From NCBI GenBank assembly GCA_947488845.1, contig CANLBM010000017.1, forward strand, positions 1-64,000: a stretch of 64,000 nucleotides of DNA, written 5' to 3'. This DNA comes from an uncultured Sphingomonadaceae bacterium. GTDB taxonomy: Bacteria; Pseudomonadota; Alphaproteobacteria; Sphingomonadales; Sphingomonadaceae. Of this stretch, positions 54,301 to 60,841 are shown one piece after another. Below the pieces are notes generated by a model. It was not told the origin of the DNA and did not search any database. It was given only the letters and a program-made list of their open reading frames with translations. Each line of letters opens with the position of its first letter. Positions within the stretch are counted from its first letter, which is position 1. A program made the position numbers and the translations under genes.

Positions 54301-55136
54301 TTATCACCCGACGTATTGTCGGTCAGCGTATAGGTGTAACCGATCGAACCATTGTTTATGCTGGTAATCGTCAGTGTGCCAAAGTTACCGATGAATGTTT
54401 GCCCGACAGCGGTGATAGCGACTCCGTTAATCGAGACGACCGCCGGGCCATCGCCGGGGTTGAATATAATAGAGCCGGTTGTGGTTTCGCCATTGCCGTC
54501 AGCGTTGGCCCCTTCCGGTTCGCTGCCGCGCGCAGGCAGGCCGGATTCGTCGACGCTGCTGGAGGCGTTGGTTGCACCGGTCGGATTGTCCGGTGTAACG
54601 ATGATTGCATCCGGCAATTCGTCTTCGTCATCCTCGGGTTCGAACGGGAACAACTCGTCCTGCTCGAATTCCGGAAAGGATAAGGCAGTCGGAGGCAAGA
54701 GATCGCCTAATGCAAACGGGTCGCCGATATCACCGACCGGATCGGCGAAATTGCCGCCCGAACTTTGCGGCGGACCGGCAGCAGGTTGCGGCTCGTTACC
54801 GACAAGCAAAGCAGCCAGATTGAGCGCTGGAACGGACACACCGTCAATGACTATCTGAGGGATAAAAACAGCGCCGTCCGGGATCACCATATTGCCACCG
54901 TCGGGCAGACTGATCACCAGATCGCGGCCGACAACCCGGATGTCATCCAGCTCAACACCGGCCGGCAGGACTACAGTATTTTGCGTTCCGACCTGAAGCG
55001 CTGGCATGGACCCGGCAGCCTGAAGGCTTAGCGTAGCATTGAACGAGGCTTCACCGGCAAGATTTTCGACTTCCTGATCATTATTCTGGTCGGGCGCGCC
55101 GACATTTTGGTCCAGATTATTATGTTCGAAATCCAT
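45399..55136 (-). CDS. Giant repeat adhesin, LapA-like (3245 aa)
   Basis: A very large exported protein with no classical signal peptide, as expected for type I secretion. Residues 1-130 are an N-terminal retention-like module. PAAG lies at 118-121, matching the Ala-Ala-Gly site cut by LapG in LapA-type adhesins. Residues about 180-2880 are many tandem VCBS/cadherin-like and DUF5801 modules (units end in DGDGDT and start with DDGPS or DDAP; some carry ADGAGS). The last ~340 residues (45399-46420) are acidic, Ala/Glu/Ser-rich and have no RTX nonapeptides. The promoter region is 55137-55559. It is the first gene of a six-gene operon with its own ABC exporter, HlyD, TolC, OmpA and SleB-like hydrolase. 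A role in biofilm or surface attachment is expected. Evidence for the LapG link is positional and motif-based. Confidence 0.86.
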   Translation of the reverse strand: MDFEHNNLDQNVGAPDQNNDQEVENLAGEASFNATLSLQAAGSMPALQVGTQNTVVLPAGVELDDIRVVGRDLVISLPDGGNMVIPDGAVFIPQIVIDGVSVPALNLAALLVGNEPQPAAGPPQSSGGNFADPVGDIGDPFALGDLLPPTALSFPEFEQDELFPFEPEDDEDELPDAIIVTPDNPTGATNASSSVDESGLPARGSEPEGANADGNGETTTGSIIFNPGDGPAVVSINGVAITAVGQTFIGNFGTLTITSINNGSIGYTYTLTDNTSGDNTADQFAVSVVDADGDVANADLTISIIDDAPVAVMDTDSIAAGDYGPATGNVITDSEADGGADIQGADGALVAGVAAGDTGTVLVDAGTVGTTVNGLYGVLALNGDGSYSYARNPDSPGGVQDVFTYTLQDGDGDTSVTTLTIDIADSPVTLTLPVSGDAGTIVEESGLPNRGAEPEGTNEPADSETTAGTITFDAPDGPGTVTIDGVAVTAVGQTFVGSSGTLTITGITNGAITYSYTLADNSSGDATSDSFAIVVTDIDGDISNGVLAIDIIDDAPIAVDDLAITLAEDAPGTVGGNVLANDTQGADGAVVTSVTIGGITTTINALGTTDVVTANGTYSFTAAGAWTFDPNPNLDQSGGNVDASFTYTITDGDGDIATAEQPISITDGADPLAGAPITLTLDDQNLADGSTPAGPDFVNGNITFTAGSDAISSIVFGTDLSALSGGLTWVRVDSNTITGSDGTNVVVTLSLSVSANVATVTATLNDNYDSHPVFTADDLQALGSVTVVATDSDGDTATGTVNINVSDDVPTAFADVDSVKEDGGLIADGNVLTGIGGADANGTDGVADVQGADGAAVTGLAFGLVAGTLGIALDGAYGSLTLNADGGYSYMLTNNDPAVQGLDDGETLTEIFTYTITDADGDEASTTLTITINGTNDAPQVGASMAAVSEEGLLGGIADGAAAAGSSDTTDAATFTGQITITDVDGEAQTVTLGDPGAVLTSAGAAVTWSGVGTQTLTGSASGSAVIQITIDNSGNYTISLIGKVDHADAGFETAGEDQLVFTVPVTSDDGTVSTTNAAGLTITIEDDSPSAVADTATVAEGATIGGNVVTDAVTGDTAGADGFASSGAVTGVATGNDTSSAVSGNVGTVVNGTYGKLTISSDGTYSYMSTPGSVPPGGATDTFVYTVTDGDGDTSTTTLTISLNDSGLAASSDDVSVNEAALDTVGSDPASNAETISGTIADNVTGGTGPYSYTVVGSNVGSNGTLTLNPDGSYSYTLTTPVTGATANNGANIENNVETFTIEVKDANGNTTTTTITVDIIDDIPSTTSNTAVQLDDDALGGTAGGTGDVDPDTANTAGTLNHVFGADGGTLALLASGTPPTGFTYEISGGDLLIKQGATTVITVTLDSATGAYTVTQNAAIDHAAGLDENDISFTLNYQVTDGDGDVAAGSLQINVDDDTPTVSVVSPPVSLVVDETDLGTDASASFAGIFGSSFGADGAGSITYALGTIAGPSGLVDTATGQNVILSLNGTVVEGRTETGGDLVFTITVAANGTVTLNQMQAVVHGTNPDPNDPASLSAANLVTLTATVTDGDGDSATAIADIGSSFVFRDDGPSIDAAVSDADTVMLVTQDADTVGPASDTAVSTANFGGAFSIASFSYGADGAGSTVWSYALVVDNAVSGLSSDGVPVTLTLNGTVVEGRAGADLIFTIATDATSGVVTLTQFAEIDHGLPGDSSGYDAQLATLANGLVSLNGTATITDGDGDTASETVSLDLGGNVKFADDGPSVTATPTAAMLMVDETTLGTDATADLSGAFTVVYGADGAGTTSYALSISATDADSGLVDVATGEAVLLRVNGNIVEGYSATGGVVFTLSVNASGVVELDQLRAVEHTPDTGADQSAGLAGTNLITLTATATDGDGDTASGAIDLTGALTFKDDGPSIDAAVDAETAVMLVTQDAETDGDPTDQDIASTTANFGGAFSIASSSYGADGSGSIAWSYALVVDSATSNLTSGGDAINLYLVSGTVVGSTAADASSITAGNTVFTIGTDPVTGVVTLTQFAEIDHETPGAGSAYNQQQAMLGNDLVSLEGTATITDRDGDSAFETVSLDLGGNIKFDDDGPSANPGNSTGTVDEDGLAGGIEGGTGDVAGVITNVSGSVTTLFNAGADAPLTYQLLTDTSGLPALTSGGATVTYAVVNNVLTASAGGNPVFTFTLNETSGAWDFVLSGPLDHAVGDNENDIVLSLGSLLQATDFDGDFVTAAGSVVITIDDDTPTATNEASQNVNEGATVSGTLDFMGGADSATVTHVNGAALVFTAGPAEFSDWVDIGDGMIRVKADGSYEFTADNPTISPVTPTTATFTVTDGDGDTATANISFQILDANVPTAGTSAALVDDDGLAGGNPLSTIDGATDANADGDNNPATFGGILTHNFGGDGAGSINFASMNGLTATIGQETVTYAWSGSTLTATITGGARNGIDLFTVEVTDSATGAYEVTLLDNVLHATGPNEENAVDPVAALAYTVLDADGSSASGTLNISFDDDAPTDFTPDTGYLNNVIAGIFTGHVDIDDDISNNVGADQPGALTFSGIVNGNPTAFTSGGEVITVWLSIDGQTLEGRTNSTDGSDGTLIYTVSLSQATSEYTFVLSETIDNGAGVTFNNLSGSQAGNPPFKIIESTSVDNLELLFTPINASTVNSDSDDVAVGGQFIDIQNPDAGLRIDFGEFTFEANGGGSNDDRFTIDGVNTVNGFKFSIDQISSGTTADVRLKTYDTDDDGGVQQFIPNPAGDTVDPITKVTIFDNLGNEVGSATTSGLVAGFNVTFEVGGTVLIENLLSDYSVQTFTADGFSRIEITNAGSSGGTDGKFSLSNLQVQQVNTGEPVSLEFDLQLTDGDGDTAAGSLDINILPAGAPLPPTPLILASPLAPINFLGVENEPVFQSADSGERMASYDNGGLMLQSTSGLGENVALIEPAKAEVTPAAKTMLANSNEAQAARSGVKAPAAAQIALAATLLAANSQPEESVGSRDAPLGEIGNEAALDFGAAENQPQPEAVELDGGQVANEETGPAGQESASGDYSGGSDEASAESAVDGGEEMFAEESSGGNDAQPGFDASEFQPASGLQLDMGIAMNVEALAPVGETPALVQIDIAAPDTPPATVEEIVADAIDGGSPEIVSIDAVIDAFAGNETEGGRGAIEHLPEQALPEQVLDMFVMGDAGPLSPGVSDGLQTHIDMADAGHAAG
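48760..50760 (-). repeat. Higher-order tandem repeat inside the adhesin gene
   Basis: Two kinds of about 165-170-residue modules alternate (A-B-A-B): one starts near VDET.LGTDA, the other near VMLVTQDA. Matching DNA lies about 1005 bp apart, e.g. 48760-48870 against 49769-49889 and 49135 against 50140. The copies look clearly paralogous in sequence, so unequal recombination could change the number of units and the protein length. Confidence 0.6.
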
Positions 55137-55559
55137 GTTAAATTCCCGTCAGAATAGGTTATTCGCCGCGCGCTGGAAGGCTGCCTGCCATCACATCAAA
55201 TGGAGCTGAGGCGGTTTCGATTGATGAATCGAAAATCGGCCGTAAAAAACTCGCAAATCGCTTGCTCTGCATAGTCCCCCCTTAGCTACATGGGGTTCGG
55301 AAAGGAGGAGATACCCCCATGACCGTACCCGAAACAACGATTGGATTGAGGGGCGACCCGCAACTTTTAGAATAGGCTCAATCCACAATCAGATTTATAT
55401 TTTGATTCATTTTCAGAGTCACGGCGATTAACTATTAATTAAGCATTTTTCCAATTTTTTGTCCAAATTTTACAGAAATTTACCTAAAGTTTTATGTCGA
55501 AAGTATGAGAAAGGATATAACTGCTGACAAACGGAAATAATTGATGCAGGGTTTAATGC
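55137..55559. other. Divergent control region between the adhesin operon and the kinase/regulator pair
   Basis: This 423-bp stretch must hold promoters for both the adhesin operon and the kinase/regulator genes. 55390-55500 is strongly AT-rich. Around 55275-55325 there are runs of C and G that can pair (ATGGGG / CCCCAT), with GGAGGAG in the loop. No known riboswitch or binding site is recognised. Confidence 0.4.
55319..55375 (+). CDS. Candidate 18-residue leader peptide
   Basis: ATG 55319 is preceded by GGAGGAG at eight bases and followed by a frame encoding MTVPETTIGLRGDPQLLE, ending in TAG at 55373-55375. The AUG lies in the arm of an ATGGGG/CCCCAT stem whose loop holds the ribosome site. 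It could be a leader peptide for the two-component operon 185 bp downstream. Length is too short for a confident call, and it may be chance. Confidence 0.25.
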   Translation: MTVPETTIGLRGDPQLLE

Positions 55560-57320
55560 ATGCAAGCACAGTTGAAGGACCGTAATACAGCTCGAAACGA
55601 CTCGGACTCGCCAACCCAAAGATCAGATATTGTTGATTTCCTACGCCGCGACGTTGTGGTCATCCAGAATGTCGTTCTGACGCTGGTCAGGGTTTTATTC
55701 TCGGTCGTATTGCTAAATTCCATTGTCAACCGAGACGACTTTCAGTGGACAATAATAGATTGGCTGGCTCTGGTCCCGCTGGGTTGGGCCTTGCTGGCCG
55801 TCGTGCTGGCGCTGACCGGACGATTCCGTTGGAAAACTGGTGGACGGATTATGGTGGCTGCAGACATGATGGTCAGCGCGATCGTGATTGTCATTTTTCC
55901 TGCTTATACATTACCCGCACTGGCATTGGCGGTCCTTTCCATGACTTTCATGGTTTTACGGCATGCTGGCCGTTTTGGCATGCTTCTATCGGGCTTCCCG
56001 ATGGCCGCTATGCTTGTTCGTCCGTTAGGCGTCCTGGATTCGCTCGGCATCGTGTTGCCCGTGAGTCACGTGAGCAGCGGCGTCGCTGGAGAAATTGTTG
56101 CATTTCTGCTTGCCTCATTGGTTGCTCTGTTTTCTTTTCTGATCATCATTCACATTCGCACCGTTGAACGGCCGCTGATATTTCAGCAGCCTTGGGAAGA
56201 AGAGTTTGCAGTAGGTTTAGGCACACATAATATCGCACCGGTCATTGATTGTATCCAGATGATATATCCGGATAGCAGGCTGGTTTGCATCCTGGACTAT
56301 ACCAATAAGCGGGAAGGCAAAAAGATCATAACGAGTTCCTCCGTTCCGAGATCAGAAGCAGGATCGCTGCGATCCCAACTAACAGATTATGCCGCTCACG
56401 GCAGTCTACCGAGCATCGTTGAATTGGACGATGCCATTCAAACTGAAATTGGAAGTGGCAACCAATCTCCGGTTCCTGCCTCTTTTGAAAAAATGGCTCG
56501 TGGACTTACCGGACTGGGTTTCAACAACGGGGTTTTGATTGATTTCAAACTCGGAAATATTCGGGGACGACTGTTTTTTTCGACTGGCACTCCAATCGAC
56601 GAGGTGCTCAGAAATGATATGATTACGCTGAGCAGTAAAATTGACCGGTTTTTCGATGATGCGTCAAATTGGGATAAAAGACGTAAAGCAATGATAGGAT
56701 TGGCTCGTGATCTCGCGCGCCGAGATCTGCATGATGGTATATTACAATCTCTTGCGGCGCTAAAAATGCGGCTCGTTACAATTATTTCTGATCGCGGTTT
56801 CTGCTCCAATCCCGATATCGAAGCCTTGCGCAAGACTATTGATATGATTACTGTGGAGCAATCCAGATTGCGGGCGCTGCTGCACAATGACGAAGCTGAT
56901 GATGAATCCGTAGATCTCGTCGAAATGATTGAAGTTTGCCTGAAAACGGTTAGTCTCCAGTGGGAAGCTTCGGTGACATTAATGTCGAAAGAACCGGTAC
57001 TTCCAGTTGATCGCGAATCTGCAGAGAATATAGAGTATCTTGTGCGCGAAATCATCGCCAATGCCATCCGACATGCAGGAGCGAAGCAACTGACTTTCGC
57101 GATGGCGCTAAGCAAAGGAGATTTGATGATGACGCTGAAAGACGATTTGAGCATTTCGAACACGCAGACGGATAGCGCTTACGCCGCTCGAGAAATATTG
57201 GCATCTCGCTCGCTGACGCAGCGGCTCGAAATGGTCAACGGAAAAGCCTATTCGGTCGGTCTGGAAGACAGCACCCTGCTCGCGATAAGCATCCCTATGG
57301 ATTTTACTGAAAATGAATAA
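55560..57320 (+). CDS. Membrane histidine kinase, NarL-partner type, with degenerate ATP site
   Basis: A 586-residue protein. Six or seven hydrophobic segments lie between about residues 33 and 200, followed by a GAF-like cytoplasmic region (210-360). The HisKA_3 phosphoacceptor is His391 in ARRDLHDGILQSL, the usual NarX/DesK-type box. The N-box is clear (REIIANAIRHAGA, Asn501). The G1 box normally read as DNGxG appears as DDLSIS (528-533), lacking its glycines, so ATP binding may be weak or absent. The response regulator starts inside its last codons (8-bp overlap), so both are co-expressed. The adhesin operon is divergent from it and the Tad operon lies beyond the regulator, so it may control either. 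Confidence 0.82.
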   Translation: MQAQLKDRNTARNDSDSPTQRSDIVDFLRRDVVVIQNVVLTLVRVLFSVVLLNSIVNRDDFQWTIIDWLALVPLGWALLAVVLALTGRFRWKTGGRIMVAADMMVSAIVIVIFPAYTLPALALAVLSMTFMVLRHAGRFGMLLSGFPMAAMLVRPLGVLDSLGIVLPVSHVSSGVAGEIVAFLLASLVALFSFLIIIHIRTVERPLIFQQPWEEEFAVGLGTHNIAPVIDCIQMIYPDSRLVCILDYTNKREGKKIITSSSVPRSEAGSLRSQLTDYAAHGSLPSIVELDDAIQTEIGSGNQSPVPASFEKMARGLTGLGFNNGVLIDFKLGNIRGRLFFSTGTPIDEVLRNDMITLSSKIDRFFDDASNWDKRRKAMIGLARDLARRDLHDGILQSLAALKMRLVTIISDRGFCSNPDIEALRKTIDMITVEQSRLRALLHNDEADDESVDLVEMIEVCLKTVSLQWEASVTLMSKEPVLPVDRESAENIEYLVREIIANAIRHAGAKQLTFAMALSKGDLMMTLKDDLSISNTQTDSAYAAREILASRSLTQRLEMVNGKAYSVGLEDSTLLAISIPMDFTENE

Positions 57321-57954
57321 GCTTCTGCTGGTCGACGACCATCCCATTTTTCTTGACGGATTAAAGCAATTTATCGAAACCCACGACGGGTTTGAGGTTT
57401 TTTGCGCCAAGTCAGCCGACGAAGCTGCAGTGATGATGGAGAATAATCAATTCGATCTGCTGCTTCTTGACATCACGATTGTCGGCGGCGGCGGGATGGA
57501 TATCTTGCGCTCTCTCAGTAGCGCGGGTTCTACTATTCCGGTAATTTTCCTGACGGTGCATATTACGCCGCGCGATACCGTCGAAGCTTTGAAACTGGCC
57601 GTGCGGGGCATCATTTTGAAAGAAAGCGAGCCGTCAGAGATCATGGACTGTATAACCACGGTTCTGAACGGAGACACATATTTCGATAGAGGTGTGACCG
57701 AACGAGCATTACATCATTCCGTCGACAGTCCGTCTCATCGGACCGAGGCCCTGAACAACTTGACAGCTCGAGAGCGCGAAATCGTTGCGCTTGTTTCCAC
57801 TGGTATGAAGAACCGGGAAATAGCGGAAGAATGCGAATTGACCGAAGGCACTGTCAAAGCCCATTTACACAATATCTTTGGCAAAATGGCGGTAAAATCA
57901 AGAACCCAGCTGCTGGTCGCCCTTAGCAAAGTTTCGGGAGACAGTTTTCTCTAG
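57313..57954 (+). CDS. NarL/LuxR-type response regulator
   Basis: A 213-residue protein. The receiver domain (1-120) has VDDHP, phospho-acceptor Asp53 in LLLLDITI, Thr/Ser at FLTVHIT and Lys103 in ILKESEP. The LuxR-type helix-turn-helix is at about 148-205 (LTAREREIVALVSTGMKNREIAEECELTEGTVKAHLHNIFGKM). It overlaps the kinase gene by 8 bp. It likely binds promoters in the divergent region upstream of the adhesin and possibly the Tad operon. Binding sites are not proven. Confidence 0.93.
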   Translation: MNKLLLVDDHPIFLDGLKQFIETHDGFEVFCAKSADEAAVMMENNQFDLLLLDITIVGGGGMDILRSLSSAGSTIPVIFLTVHITPRDTVEALKLAVRGIILKESEPSEIMDCITTVLNGDTYFDRGVTERALHHSVDSPSHRTEALNNLTAREREIVALVSTGMKNREIAEECELTEGTVKAHLHNIFGKMAVKSRTQLLVALSKVSGDSFL

Positions 57955-57982
57955 CGCCCTTATCCCGCGAAGCAATTTGATC

Positions 57983-58516
57983 CTAATTTACGGGAATGGA
58001 TACAGCGGTCGGATCAAATGCTTCAATCATGCCCGGATTTACGCCAACCCAGTAAATCGTGAAAATAGTACCGGTCGCGATCGCTACCCCATAAGGCATC
58101 TGCATCGATTTTCGGGCCTCGGTCTCTTCGAACGGGTTTGATCGGACCCGTTTTTTGCGGAACCGGCGTGTGACCAGCATGGCCAGCAACAAGATCACTC
58201 CAGCCATGGATATACAAAATAATAAAGCTGGAGCGGCGGCAAGATCAAACCACAGAGCACAGCTTGCGTATAATTTTGCATCACCACCACCAAACCACCC
58301 CATCGCGAACAAACCCATGCCGGCAACCAAGGCAATCGCAAAATGCACACCATTTTCCCATCCGTTATCGGGCAAGCCATGAATTGCAATCCACAGGCCG
58401 AACAAGGCGATGACGGCAATCGGAAACAGATTTGAAATTCGCATCGATGCCATGTCTTGAACTGCAGCAGCAACAAGTAGCGCTGTCAGGACGATCAAGA
58501 TCCAGTCTGAGATCAT
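57983..58516 (-). CDS. cpaA: Prepilin peptidase of the Tad pilus (CpaA/TadV)
   Basis: A 177-residue A24-family aspartyl protease of the inner membrane. Catalytic aspartates are Asp21 in AAAVQDMASMRISN and Asp79 in FGGGDAKLYA, the GxGD-type motif. Around these lie about six membrane helices. It cleaves the leader of Flp prepilins. ATG 58516 overlaps the stop of the preceding TPR gene (ATGA); the longer upstream reading would use TPR-coding sequence and is unlikely. It is the last gene of the minus-strand Tad set, a less usual place for cpaA. No flp prepilin gene is in the window. Confidence 0.88.
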   Translation of the reverse strand: MISDWILIVLTALLVAAAVQDMASMRISNLFPIAVIALFGLWIAIHGLPDNGWENGVHFAIALVAGMGLFAMGWFGGGDAKLYASCALWFDLAAAPALLFCISMAGVILLLAMLVTRRFRKKRVRSNPFEETEARKSMQMPYGVAIATGTIFTIYWVGVNPGMIEAFDPTAVSIPVN

Positions 58517-59361
58517 GGTTGGGTACCGTGGGCCATTTGCCAACCCAGATTGGCAGCCGCCTTCGATGCCATGGCACTGGAACCGATTACAGCGTTGGAC
58601 AACAGGGCCGTGCCAGCTTGCTTGTGTCCGGCTAGCAGCGCCGCATAGCCGCTGTTGGTGAGTCGCTCGACCCATCGCGACTGAGACTCTTTCGCGGCTC
58701 TACTGGGCGCTTCGCCCATGGCAGCCTGTGCAATATCCAGATTATTCTGAAATCTTTCATTTTCAGGTTGCTGGACGACCGCCATTTCCAAAATATTCGC
58801 TGCTTCTGCATATTCTTGCCTGGCCATCAGCGAATAACCAAGATTGTTGAGCACGGCAGAAGAATTACCGGATTGGGAAAGCGCATTGTCGAACGCGTAT
58901 CTGCTGGCTTGGTATTTACCAAAATGCGCCAATGTTATCCCCATCATGTTCCAGGCCTTCCATCGGTCCGGACATTTTATCGTTACATCCGCAAGAAGGC
59001 CAATTGCAGCCTCCCAGTCACCTGACCGAGCAAGTGCAATTCCGCTTCCTTCCTTGGCCCTGCACAGATATTCGGGGCGTTGCAGATGTTTAGCAAATAG
59101 GGTGGTCGCACGCGTATCGTCTTTTCGGGCTATCGCCAGTTCCGCTTCCAGAATTTCCAGTTCGGCAATTTCGAAATCCAAGGGACGCTTCCTCATTTCA
59201 TTTAGCATCTCCGAGGCTTGCACCAGCCGTCCGCCGTCAATGGCCGCTTCGACAATGGCGCCACGGCCCGATTGTTGGTGCTCTGCGAGAACGGTTGCCC
59301 GAAGTGAGCCGGGGATCGAAATGAGTGCCCCCAGCAATATATAAGGGATTAGGCCGCGCAT
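58513..59361 (-). CDS. TPR protein of the Tad operon (TadD-like)
   Basis: A 282-residue exported protein with signal peptide (PYILLGALISIPGSLRAT) and tetratricopeptide repeats from about residue 60, e.g. GDWEAAIGLLADVTIKCPDR, NMMGITLAHFGKYQASRYAFDNAL and NNLGYSLMARQEYAEAANIL. TadD-type pilotin-like TPR proteins assist assembly of the secretin. It overlaps the preceding TPR gene by 13 bp and the cpaA start by 4 bp. It is not a perfect match to a known TadD, but context and repeats support this role. Confidence 0.8.
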   Translation of the reverse strand: MRGLIPYILLGALISIPGSLRATVLAEHQQSGRGAIVEAAIDGGRLVQASEMLNEMRKRPLDFEIAELEILEAELAIARKDDTRATTLFAKHLQRPEYLCRAKEGSGIALARSGDWEAAIGLLADVTIKCPDRWKAWNMMGITLAHFGKYQASRYAFDNALSQSGNSSAVLNNLGYSLMARQEYAEAANILEMAVVQQPENERFQNNLDIAQAAMGEAPSRAAKESQSRWVERLTNSGYAALLAGHKQAGTALLSNAVIGSSAMASKAAANLGWQMAHGTQP

Positions 59362-60836
59362 GCAGTTTCTGTCCGATAGAACAGCGCCACGCGCACATTC
59401 TGCTTTGCCGGTTGAAGCGGGCTTTTTCTAGCTGTGTCGGCCTGCTTGTAGAGTGTCACCGCGATTTGCCGCAATTGGGGTGATGGCCACTGGTCAGTTC
59501 CGGGCAGTCGACTATGACGTTTTTTAGCCAGTTCGGCCATGGCAACTTCCAGCTGTTTCAAGGCAACATTGGCAATGAGATCGGACGACGCACCGGCGAT
59601 TCGATTCTCGCCGCGATCAAATACGGACCGGATGGCAGCGAAATATTGGCTCGCATTGTCCGGTCTGGTCGAAACTTTCATTTGCGTTTGTCGGGTATTG
59701 AAATTCACAGCTGCTGTTCTGGTCGGGTTCGATACAAGCCAATCGACATTGTTCGAAGTCAACAAAACCTCACCCAATGATTGTCTCACAAGTTGGAAAC
59801 CAGCGGTTTTAAACTGTGATCCAATGGCCTCGCTGTTTGAAGACTTTTGACGCTCGTCAAATTGGCGGTTGCTCGCGATGTCCGCTTGCCGCTTTGAGAG
59901 GTCTTCCAACCATATACCCAGATTGGCAGCAGATTGGACATTGGTAATATTGTCGTTGCGGTCCTCGCCGTTGTCGACAGCGGTTTCGCTGACCTGTACA
60001 TCAGCCTCACCCATGACCGTATCGAGAAAAGCGGCGTCAGGTTCAGAATCGGTGATCACTATGCCGAGACTATTATAAATTCCGGCAATTGAATCATCGA
60101 CATCGGCAATCGTGGTCGATGGAACGGAGTAGTTGTTGTCTGCGCCAGCAATCGTACTTCCGCTTCCATCGCTTTTTGGATCATCTTCGCCATTGCCAGT
60201 CGCGATCGGTTCCAACGCTTGGGTGGCTTTTGAGGGGATTCTGAGGTCCGCTACGACGATCGCAGCAGATCTATTTGCAGGAGCCTCCGGTAAGGGGGTA
60301 TCTGGAGTTTCATTCGGAGACTCTGAGGCGACGGGAAGGGCTTCGCGGTCCAGCCTTGTCAGAAGAGCGGTTATATCAAGGGCCGGCGCCGGGGTCGTTA
60401 TTACATTATCCGCGGCTTTTTGCGCCCGGGCGATTTCAAAATCATGCATGATATTGCGGGCCAGTGCCTTTTCACCGCTGGCGTCGAGATGGCGGGCCAG
60501 GTTGCGATAATGCCGTTCTTCCAAAGGTGCATAAGCTAGAGCCAATTCGAAATTCTTGCGAGCCAGGTCCGGCCTACCGAGACCATCATAAGCGACAGCA
60601 ATGGCGCTATAGGCGCTGGCATTTTCGGGTTGGTGGCGAATGATTTTCCGGAGACCATCTACCGCGAGGCCATATTGCCTGTTTTTAATCAGGAAATGGC
60701 TTTGGTCGATCGAAGCGGCCAGTTGAGGAGCCTGATTTTTGATTTTCACATCGATATCAAGCTTGCGATCCCGGGCATCAGCGGTGCTCGCAAGTGTACC
60801 GGCCGTGATCAATAATATTATTTTATGTGCATTCAT
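59349..60836 (-). CDS. Exported TPR protein of the Tad operon
   Basis: A 495-residue protein with signal peptide (IILLITAGTLASTADA). TPRs lie at about residues 40-140 (RQYGLAVDGLRKIIRHQPE, AYDGLGRPDLARKNFELALAYAP). The region 140-300 is low-complexity (Asp/Ser/Pro/Ala-rich) and the C-terminal part (300-470) matches no family I know. It is probably a TadD-type or pilus-assembly TPR. It overlaps the following TPR gene by 13 bp and lies 5 bp after tadC. Its length is greater than usual for TadD. Confidence 0.7.
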   Translation of the reverse strand: MNAHKIILLITAGTLASTADARDRKLDIDVKIKNQAPQLAASIDQSHFLIKNRQYGLAVDGLRKIIRHQPENASAYSAIAVAYDGLGRPDLARKNFELALAYAPLEERHYRNLARHLDASGEKALARNIMHDFEIARAQKAADNVITTPAPALDITALLTRLDREALPVASESPNETPDTPLPEAPANRSAAIVVADLRIPSKATQALEPIATGNGEDDPKSDGSGSTIAGADNNYSVPSTTIADVDDSIAGIYNSLGIVITDSEPDAAFLDTVMGEADVQVSETAVDNGEDRNDNITNVQSAANLGIWLEDLSKRQADIASNRQFDERQKSSNSEAIGSQFKTAGFQLVRQSLGEVLLTSNNVDWLVSNPTRTAAVNFNTRQTQMKVSTRPDNASQYFAAIRSVFDRGENRIAGASSDLIANVALKQLEVAMAELAKKRHSRLPGTDQWPSPQLRQIAVTLYKQADTARKSPLQPAKQNVRVALFYRTETACAA

Positions 60837-60841
60837 GATGA

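Noticed and set aside
48276..54683. Several 450-620-residue plus-strand open frames opposite the giant adhesin
   Set aside because: They are antisense shadows of repeat modules; the repeating RNRR and DRR-type motifs reflect codon structure of the VCBS/DUF5801 units, and no ribosome sites or family motifs are present.
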